A DNA stretch of 12,807 nt from Fibrobacter sp. (lineage in GTDB: Bacteria > Fibrobacterota > Fibrobacteria > Fibrobacterales > Fibrobacteraceae). This document shows positions 1-6,433 of the stretch, in pieces; the stretch's first letter is position 1, and each line of letters begins with the position of its first letter. The translations under genes were made by a program, and so were the position numbers. The stretch spans positions 1 through 12,807 of the forward strand of contig JAFZOV010000070.1 in NCBI GenBank assembly GCA_017550445.1, read 5' to 3'. Under the pieces are notes generated by a model, which saw only the letters and a list, made by a program, of their open reading frames with translations, was not told the DNA's origin and searched no databases.

Positions 1-1
1 A

Positions 2-286
2 GGCTACGACCTCGTAAAAATCAAGCTCGAAACAGGCCGCATGCACCAGATTCGCGCCCACTTCGCAAGCATCGGGCACCCGCTCCTTGGCGATACCCGT
101 TACGGAGATTTCGCACTCAATCGCGATGTCAAAAAACAGCTCGGCCTGCACCGACTTTTCTTGCACAGCTGCCGACTGGAATTCACCTGGCACGGCAACA
201 AGATTGTTCTCGATTGCCCGCTCCCCAAGGAACTGCAAGCAGTCATCAATCAGTTAAAACCTCTACGTTTCGAGCGAAATCATTAA
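2..286 (+). CDS. RluA-family pseudouridine synthase, C-terminal part (5' truncated)
   Basis: The reading frame is open from the first bases of the window and ends at TAA 284-286, so only about the last 94 residues are present. They carry the C-terminal signature of RluA-type enzymes: a TGRMHQIRAH segment followed by GHPLLGDTRYG, then a HRLFLHS stretch and a short beta-rich end. The family isomerises specific uridines to pseudouridine in 23S rRNA or tRNA, in the cytoplasm. The catalytic Asp (in the HRLD motif of the family) would lie upstream, outside the window. The GLHRLFLHS part after YGD resembles RluC more than RluA, but the fragment is too short to assign a target. A methionine at 41 is internal to the conserved motif and is not the start. 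The gene ends 69 bp before the first lipoprotein gene, with no clear terminator between. Confidence 0.9.
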   Translation, partial: GYDLVKIKLETGRMHQIRAHFASIGHPLLGDTRYGDFALNRDVKKQLGLHRLFLHSCRLEFTWHGNKIVLDCPLPKELQAVINQLKPLRFERNH

Positions 287-355
287 AACAGCCCCCAAGT
301 TTTCCGAAGATAGCCAATAAATATTTTATATTACCTTTCAAGAAGAAGGGAAAAT
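287..355 (+). promoter_or_regulatory. Probable promoter and leader region of the lipoprotein pair
   Basis: This 69-bp gap is AT-rich near 311-340. It holds an A/T block ending in TATATTACC and, at 332-339, TACCTTTC, one base off the TAnnTTTG -7 element of Bacteroidetes-type promoters. A purine-rich ribosome binding site, AGAAGGG at 344-350, lies 5 bases before the ATG at 356. I see no hairpin terminator for the upstream pseudouridine synthase gene. The promoter call is inference; the ribosome binding site is seen directly. Confidence 0.4.
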
Positions 356-3349
356 ATGAAGAGTTTATTGGCAATTTTATTGTTGCTATTTATTGTTGCA
401 TGCGACAACAACGAATCTGCACAGTCCATCGAGCAGTCTTCTAGCGAAGAACCAGACGCCCCCATCGAAAAGGATTCTGTCCCCACAAGTATTGAAATAG
501 AAGGGATGATCCACCTCGAAAACGGCACCACAACCATCGGGTCCAACGACAAGAGTTTCAAGGCAAACGAACGCCCCGCCATGAAGGTCCTGCTGGACTA
601 TGATTTTTACATGGGCATACACGAGGTGACCTGCGGTGAATACGCCAAAGTTGCCAAAAAAGCCAAGCTCAAGACCTTCGACAAATGCGAGAACGACAGC
701 CTTCCAATCGTAGACATTACCTATTACGACGCCATTCTTTTCGCCAACGCAAAAAGCAAAAGGGATAGCTTAGATACAGCCTACACCTATAGCAAGGCCA
801 TGTATGACAATGACGGGCACTGCACGGAGCTGGAAGGATTCGCATTCCACCCAGATGCAAACGCATTTAGGCTTCCGACCGAGGCAGAATGGGTCTATGC
901 GGCAACCCGCGCCTGGGATGTAAAGAAAAGCTGGAACAGCAAAAATTCCAATCTCAAGCTACAGCCCGTTTGTGGAATGGGAAAAGATTCCACCGGTTTC
1001 TGCGACATGGCCGGGAATGCCATGGAATGGGTAAATGACTGGATGGGAACATTCAAGGACACTACTATTACCAACTATGTAGGCGCACCCTATGGTGGCG
1101 AAATGGGCGAACGCATTGTAAAAGGTGGAAGTTACAAATTTTCTACAAAGGATTTTTCACTTTATAGCCGCGGAGATGTCTACACCGTAACCTCCGCAAC
1201 CAGAGCCGATTATGTAGGATTCAGGCTAGCCTTTGGAAACATTCCCAATGCGCTTTGGATAAGCGACGATGGGAAAGCCACGGAAAGTATCATCACACCT
1301 CTTGCCAATGCAGAAACTATAAAAAAACAATTGGGAACATATAACGTTATGCTTGCGTTCCGTAATGACGTCAGCGGAAATATCGCCTATCTGAACTACC
1401 AAATCAATCCGCCCACAATCAATGAAATTACAGAAGGAATCAACGCCTACCACCCCGACATTTCTCCGAACGGCAAATGGATTGCCTACTGCACTGGCCT
1501 AGAAGGTATCAGCGGGAAATCTACACTTTACGTACAAAGCATTGATAGCGATTCCACTCTCCAGGTAAAGCTTAAAGTAGAAAGTGCCGCCATTCCTCGT
1601 TGGCGAATTCTTGAAAATGGCGACACGGTAATCGTCTATGTAACCGATGCCGGAAACAACAAAAACAAAGACTCTTTCAAATCGGCTTCTACATGGCAGG
1701 TTTCTTTCTCCAACGGAAAATTCGGAACACCGCAAAAGCTCTTTGACGGAGCTTTCCACGGAGGCATTTCTGAAGACAACACCCTCGCTGTGACCGGAGC
1801 AAGGCTTTTGCGCGCACGCACGGCCAAAAGCGGATCAACCATAATGGACAAAGCCAACAACGTTGTCTGGTATGATTCCGCCCAAGCCTGTAACGTATCC
1901 CTTTCCCAAGATGGAACCAAGCGCACCGCATTCCTCGACTTCGCCGGGAAACCGGGCAAAAAATTGGTTGGAGAAAGCTACGCCACGCACGAACGGGTCT
2001 TTATCGCTGACAGCAACGGAAAACTCATCCAGTCCATCAAGGCTCCTGCAGGCTATACCTTCGACCACACCGAATGGGCTACAGACGGAGAAAAATCCAC
2101 CATCATCGCAACACTTACCAATTCCAACGGAGCACACACAAAGATTGTCATCATCGACCCAGAGGACAGTTCCATTACCGAAATCGCTGAAGGTGACGAG
2201 CTTTGGCATCCGAACCTTTGGATAAAGAAAAAAATCAAAAAAATCCGTTCAAGCAGTTCCGTAACTGGCACCAATTCCTCATCAAGCAATGTCAGTTCTT
2301 CATCTGACAGTTTAGACATTTCGAGCAGCAGCTCTTCATTGAGTGAGCCCGATACTTCAAGCAGTAGTTCTTCATTGAATGAACCAGACATTTCTAGCAG
2401 CAGTTCCGAAGAAGTAGAAGAAGAATCCTCAAGTTCCTCTGAAGAATTCGACCCCTACACCATTGAACTTGATCCAGACAGTGCCGGCATCTATTACACA
2501 CCGTCGGGTACAAACAGGGACGCCGACCAATGGCGTTATAAGATGGAATTCCTATGGCAATATAAGGATACTGCTAATTTAGTCGTTCTAGGTTCATCTC
2601 GCGGATATAACGATATAAACCCGCTATTATTCAACGATTCAATTTTCGCAATCAATCTTGCCGTATCAAAAAACGTCATATCCGGAACGGACTACTTCTT
2701 CAACAATTACGTTTTACCGCACATGAAGAAGCTCAAATACATTGTATTGACCGTAGACAATGATCTATGGCATACCACAGAATCATTCTTTACATCAGAT
2801 TACAAATCCTATCCCGGCTATGTTTATGATGCCAATCACAATTTCTGGAAGGACGGAGTTCCCGAAGAACTCGCCGAGCTTACCTACGAATCGCTTGGAA
2901 ATTACAAAGGGCAAATAATTAGAAAAACTCGAGGATATTATGAAGTAGGATCCAGCTCTTGGGGAAATACCGTTATTGAAACAGACAGCAACTGGTTAGA
3001 GACTAAACGAGATATCTACTACGAAAATTTCGAATTACTTAAAGACATGGTCAAGAAATGCTATGAAAGAAAAATAATCCTTATCGGAGTGATTACTCCA
3101 CGAAACCCCAAATTCAAAGAAACGGGTTCATTCGGTTCTCATGGATTACTGCGCAGCGAAGCCCCCGCCCTCATCCAAGAAATCGCGGACATAAGCGAAA
3201 CATATCCAAATTTCATATTGATGGACGAAAATAAAATGGGCGACCATGACTACACAAGCGAGATGGCGTTCGACTCCGATCACCTTAATAAACTTGGAGC
3301 AAAACAGCTTACGACACGTATAGACTCTATTTTACAATCTTTAGAATAA
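356..3349 (+). CDS. Large lipoprotein, TIGR02171-like: FGE-like + propeller + SGNH-like domains (copy A)
   Basis: This 997-residue exported protein has a lipoprotein signal with lipobox IVAC and Cys16 as the lipidated residue, then a short acidic linker. Residues ~50-295 resemble the FGE-sulfatase/SUMF1 fold: FYMGIHEVT, FRLPTEAEW, DMAGNAMEW, KGGSY and a final GFRLAFG. The two catalytic cysteines of true formylglycine-generating enzymes are absent; Cys93, 111, 156, 206 and 216 are shared with the neighbouring paralogue. Residues ~360-620 look like a TolB/PD40 beta-propeller (HPDISPNGKWIAY, SLSQDG, WATDGEKS). A serine-rich linker covers ~632-697. The C-terminal ~300 residues look SGNH-hydrolase-like: LGSSRG with Ser748, and DSDH with Asp973 and His976. 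The architecture matches, from memory, the Fibrobacter paralogous family TIGR02171, of unknown function. Asp follows the lipid Cys, which in E. coli favours inner-membrane retention; whether that rule holds here is unknown. Confidence 0.85.
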   Translation: MKSLLAILLLLFIVACDNNESAQSIEQSSSEEPDAPIEKDSVPTSIEIEGMIHLENGTTTIGSNDKSFKANERPAMKVLLDYDFYMGIHEVTCGEYAKVAKKAKLKTFDKCENDSLPIVDITYYDAILFANAKSKRDSLDTAYTYSKAMYDNDGHCTELEGFAFHPDANAFRLPTEAEWVYAATRAWDVKKSWNSKNSNLKLQPVCGMGKDSTGFCDMAGNAMEWVNDWMGTFKDTTITNYVGAPYGGEMGERIVKGGSYKFSTKDFSLYSRGDVYTVTSATRADYVGFRLAFGNIPNALWISDDGKATESIITPLANAETIKKQLGTYNVMLAFRNDVSGNIAYLNYQINPPTINEITEGINAYHPDISPNGKWIAYCTGLEGISGKSTLYVQSIDSDSTLQVKLKVESAAIPRWRILENGDTVIVYVTDAGNNKNKDSFKSASTWQVSFSNGKFGTPQKLFDGAFHGGISEDNTLAVTGARLLRARTAKSGSTIMDKANNVVWYDSAQACNVSLSQDGTKRTAFLDFAGKPGKKLVGESYATHERVFIADSNGKLIQSIKAPAGYTFDHTEWATDGEKSTIIATLTNSNGAHTKIVIIDPEDSSITEIAEGDELWHPNLWIKKKIKKIRSSSSVTGTNSSSSNVSSSSDSLDISSSSSSLSEPDTSSSSSSLNEPDISSSSSEEVEEESSSSSEEFDPYTIELDPDSAGIYYTPSGTNRDADQWRYKMEFLWQYKDTANLVVLGSSRGYNDINPLLFNDSIFAINLAVSKNVISGTDYFFNNYVLPHMKKLKYIVLTVDNDLWHTTESFFTSDYKSYPGYVYDANHNFWKDGVPEELAELTYESLGNYKGQIIRKTRGYYEVGSSSWGNTVIETDSNWLETKRDIYYENFELLKDMVKKCYERKIILIGVITPRNPKFKETGSFGSHGLLRSEAPALIQEIADISETYPNFILMDENKMGDHDYTSEMAFDSDHLNKLGAKQLTTRIDSILQSLE
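2315..2412 (+). repeat. 36-bp in-frame tandem repeat encoding a polyserine linker
   Basis: Two full 36-bp units (2315-2350 and 2351-2386) and a partial third (2387 to about 2412) each encode D[IT]SSSSSSL[SN]EP. They sit inside the serine-rich linker of copy A, between the propeller and the SGNH-like domain. Unit length is a multiple of three, so gain or loss of a unit would change linker length without a frameshift. The paralogue downstream has a much shorter, non-tandem serine linker at the same place. Confidence 0.8.
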
Positions 3350-3383
3350 AACTTTGTATATTTCTTTGTGGGGACAGGTGGAA

Positions 3384-3390
3384 TGGAGAA
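3384..3390 (+). promoter_or_regulatory. Ribosome binding site of lipoprotein copy B
   Basis: TGGAGAA lies 3 bases before the ATG at 3394, in the 44-bp gap after copy A. It supports this start, which also gives a complete lipoprotein signal. There is no terminator in the gap, so the two genes are probably co-transcribed. A TATATTTC block at 3357-3364 could be an additional weak promoter, but this is inference. Confidence 0.55.
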
Positions 3391-3393
3391 AAT

Positions 3394-6315
3394 ATGAAAT
3401 ATTTGTGGACATTTTTCCTGTCGCTATTTGTTGTTGCCTGTAGCAACAGCGAATCGGCCCAGTCCATCGAACAGGTTTCTAGCGAAGAACCAGACGCCCC
3501 CATCGAAAAGGATTCTGTTCCCACAAGTATAGAAATAGAGGGCATGATTCACCTCGAAAATGGTTCCACAACCATCGGGTCCAACGACAAGAGTTTCAAG
3601 GCAAACGAACGCCCCGCCATGAAGGTTCTGCTGGACTATGATTTTTACATGGGCATTCATGAGGTGACCTGCGGTGAATATGCCAATGTCGCCAAAAAAA
3701 ACAAACTCAAGACCTTCGACAAATGCGAAAACGACAGTCTACCCCTCGTCAATGTCACCTATTACGATGCAATTCTTTACGTAAACGCCAAAAGCAAGCT
3801 CAATGAATACGATACAGCCTATACATACACCAAGGCAATATATGACACAGAAGGGCATTGCACCAATCTAGAAGGATTCGCATTTCACGCAGAAGCAAAA
3901 GCTTTCAGACTCCCCACCGAAGCAGAATGGGTTTATGCAGCGACTCGTGCCTGGGATGTCAAAAAAAGTTGGAACAGTGAAAATTCCGACTACAAACTTC
4001 ATCCAATCTGTAGCAAAGGTGCCGACTCCACCGGATTCTGCGATATGGCCGGGAATGCAATGGAATGGGTTAACGACTGGCTCGGACAATTCCACGACAC
4101 GACCGTCACCAATTACGCGGGCGCACCCGATGGCGGCGACCTAGGAGAACGAATCTTAAAAGGCGGCCGCTATTCTTCTTCTCCAAAAGAGCTCAATCCC
4201 TACAGCCGCGGTGACGTCTACACAGTAACGTCTTCGACAAGAGCGGAATACGTAGGCTTTAGACTTGTCTTCGGGGCAATTCCAAACGCCCTTTGGATGA
4301 ATGATGACGGAATATCTACCAGTATCGTGACACCCCTCGTTGGATCAGAAGCAATCAAGCATCTTGCCGGGACATACAATGCGAAGCTAGCCTTTCGCAA
4401 CGATATCAGCGGGAACATTTCCTACCTAGACTACAAAAACGGGACCCTTTCCATTAAAGAAATCACTCAGGAAATCAACGCATTTCATCCCGAAATTTCT
4501 CCTAACGGAAAGTGGATTGCCTTTTGTACCGGATTCGAAGGAGTCGCAGGGAAATCAACAATTTATGTTCAAAGCCTCGAAAACGATACAATAATCAGTA
4601 TCAAACTTAAAGCAGAAAGCGCTGCAATCCCCCGCTGGCAAGTCCTTGAAAGCGGAGACACAGTCATCGTCTTCGTAAATGATGCCGGAAACAACAAGGA
4701 CGAAGCTACTTTCAAGGTTAATTCGACCTGGCAGGTAAAATTTGCAAACGGTAAATTCGGAACACCGCAGAAACTATTCGACGGAGCATACCATGGAGGA
4801 CTCAGCGAAGACCGCACCCTGGCCGTATCGGGCGCAAGGATTCTGCGAGCCCGTGTTGCAGAAAAAGACTCTACAATAACGGATAAAGCCAATGACGATG
4901 TCTGGTACGACTCCGCCCAAGCCTGCAACGTATCCCTTTCCCAAGACGGAACCAAGCGAACCATCTTCCTCGACTTTGCCGGAAAACCTGGCAAGAAATT
5001 TGCGGGAGAAAACTACTCCACCCACGAACGAATCTTTATCGCCGACAGCAACGGAAAACTAATCCAGTCTATCAAGGCTCCTACAGGTTATACCTTCGAC
5101 CATACCGAATGGGCTACCGATGGGGAGAAGTCCATTATTGTCGCTACTCTCACAAACGCAAACGGAGCTCATACCAAAATAGCCCTTGTAGATCCAGCAG
5201 ATAGTTCCATTACCGAAATTGCTGAAGGAGACGAGCTTTGGCACCCAACCCTTTGGATAAAGAAAAAGGTTAAACCAATCTTGAGCAGTTCAAGCAATTT
5301 AGCCATCAGCAGTAGCAGTGCAGCACCAGATTCTATAGAAATAAATTCCAGTAGTTCCATTATACCGCCAGAACCCGAATTTGGGTTAGATTTAGACAGT
5401 GCAGGAGCCTACTATGTCGCTGGAGGTATTGAAAACGCCTTAATCATGCGATACAAAATGGAGCTTCTATGGACTTATTACGATTCCGCAAACGTCGTCA
5501 TCCTTGGATCTTCTCGGTCTAAAAACGGAATCATACCAGCCATGTTTAACGATTCAATCAAAGCGATAAACTTGGCGGTTTCCGATTTTTCCATAAATGA
5601 AGCCTATTACGTATACAAGAACTACATAGCATCCAATGTCAAAAATCTAAAATACCTGATAGTTTCACTGGACATTGATATGTGGTGGAAAGAATATGCA
5701 AGTACAGAAAATTTCTTTTATCAGGAATACAAAAACTATCCAGGCTACATTTACGACATCAACCATAATTTTTGGAAAGACAACATTCCATCCGACCTAC
5801 AAGAAGCGACATACGACTGTCTCGGAGCGGCTTCAAAAAATTTCAACCGCCAAACTTTAGGTTTTTCCTCATTTGCTGCAAACGGATGGCGGGACAATCC
5901 ATCTATTGTCTATGACAGCACCTGGAATCAGCAAAACCCTGAACTTTTCAACGCATCGCTGAATTATCTAGATTCCATTATTCATGACGCTCATGACAAA
6001 AACATTTATGTCATCGGAGTTATCTTCCCACAAAGTCCCGCATACAAGAATACAGGTTCTTATGGAGCTTACGGTCTGACACGAAGTGAGGCTCCCGCCC
6101 TAATTGACAGAATAAGGCTTTTAAGCGATTCTCTTCCGAACTTCATCGTTTTTGACGAGAACAAAATGGGCGACCACGACTATCCTGATGAAATGGCTCG
6201 TGATGGCGACCACTTAGCAACCCCTGGTGCAGAACAAATGACACACCGTCTCGATTCGCTCATTCAAACATTAAATATTGATTTCGAGAACAGCAATCAG
6301 CCTTCAGATTTCTGA
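3394..6315 (+). CDS. Large lipoprotein, TIGR02171-like: FGE-like + propeller + SGNH-like domains (copy B)
   Basis: This 973-residue paralogue of the gene before it has the same order of parts: lipobox VVAC with Cys16, FGE-like domain (~50-295, with FRLPTEAEW, DMAGNAMEW and GFRLVFG), propeller (~360-620), serine linker (~631-655, much shorter than in copy A) and SGNH-like domain (~665-960, with LGSSRS Ser707, and DGDH Asp937 and His940). The catalytic cysteines of formylglycine-generating enzymes are again missing. Residues 17-300 and the propeller are close to copy A, while the C-terminal domain has drifted clearly more. Ser at +2 after the lipid Cys would favour the outer membrane under E. 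coli rules, unlike copy A. A polar tail of about 14 residues (DFENSNQPSDF end) is extra. Function is unknown; an envelope-anchored esterase or acyltransferase with a sensing or binding front half is one inference. It ends 118 bp before pheT. Confidence 0.85.
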   Translation: MKYLWTFFLSLFVVACSNSESAQSIEQVSSEEPDAPIEKDSVPTSIEIEGMIHLENGSTTIGSNDKSFKANERPAMKVLLDYDFYMGIHEVTCGEYANVAKKNKLKTFDKCENDSLPLVNVTYYDAILYVNAKSKLNEYDTAYTYTKAIYDTEGHCTNLEGFAFHAEAKAFRLPTEAEWVYAATRAWDVKKSWNSENSDYKLHPICSKGADSTGFCDMAGNAMEWVNDWLGQFHDTTVTNYAGAPDGGDLGERILKGGRYSSSPKELNPYSRGDVYTVTSSTRAEYVGFRLVFGAIPNALWMNDDGISTSIVTPLVGSEAIKHLAGTYNAKLAFRNDISGNISYLDYKNGTLSIKEITQEINAFHPEISPNGKWIAFCTGFEGVAGKSTIYVQSLENDTIISIKLKAESAAIPRWQVLESGDTVIVFVNDAGNNKDEATFKVNSTWQVKFANGKFGTPQKLFDGAYHGGLSEDRTLAVSGARILRARVAEKDSTITDKANDDVWYDSAQACNVSLSQDGTKRTIFLDFAGKPGKKFAGENYSTHERIFIADSNGKLIQSIKAPTGYTFDHTEWATDGEKSIIVATLTNANGAHTKIALVDPADSSITEIAEGDELWHPTLWIKKKVKPILSSSSNLAISSSSAAPDSIEINSSSSIIPPEPEFGLDLDSAGAYYVAGGIENALIMRYKMELLWTYYDSANVVILGSSRSKNGIIPAMFNDSIKAINLAVSDFSINEAYYVYKNYIASNVKNLKYLIVSLDIDMWWKEYASTENFFYQEYKNYPGYIYDINHNFWKDNIPSDLQEATYDCLGAASKNFNRQTLGFSSFAANGWRDNPSIVYDSTWNQQNPELFNASLNYLDSIIHDAHDKNIYVIGVIFPQSPAYKNTGSYGAYGLTRSEAPALIDRIRLLSDSLPNFIVFDENKMGDHDYPDEMARDGDHLATPGAEQMTHRLDSLIQTLNIDFENSNQPSDF

Positions 6316-6332
6316 TACAGCCATATTTTTTT

Positions 6333-6355
6333 CTAAATTTTCCACCGAAATTTAG
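6333..6355. promoter_or_regulatory. Perfect 8-bp dyad upstream of pheT, possible operator
   Basis: CTAAATTT at 6333-6340 and AAATTTAG at 6348-6355 are exact inverted copies separated by 7 bases (TCCACCG). No T-run follows the dyad on either strand, so it does not look like an intrinsic terminator. It overlaps TAAATTTT at 6334-6341, a weak match to the TAnnTTTG promoter element, which would place a regulator site on the promoter of pheT. Both the operator and promoter roles are inference; the dyad is seen. Confidence 0.4.
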
Positions 6356-6420
6356 CAGGCACGTGTTTTGCACGCGTTCCAAGGAGTATTTCCAAGGGGC
6401 CGCTGCAAGTTCCATGCCAC

Positions 6421-6426
6421 AAAGGA
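6421..6426 (+). promoter_or_regulatory. pheT: Ribosome binding site of pheT
   Basis: AAAGGA lies 7 bases before the ATG at 6434 and fixes the start, which also gives the canonical MKVSLNWL beginning of the beta subunit. Upstream, the leader repeats TTCCAAGG at 6377-6384 and 6390-6397, with no assigned role. Confidence 0.65.
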
Positions 6427-6433
6427 TTGAAAG

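Noticed and set aside
2290..2450. Serine-codon tandem repeats considered as a CRISPR-like array
   Set aside because: The repeats are contiguous, in frame, without spacers, and encode a polyserine linker.
6333..6355. Dyad before pheT considered as terminator of the lipoprotein genes
   Set aside because: The stem is AT-rich and no T-run follows it on either strand; a T-run lies before it instead.
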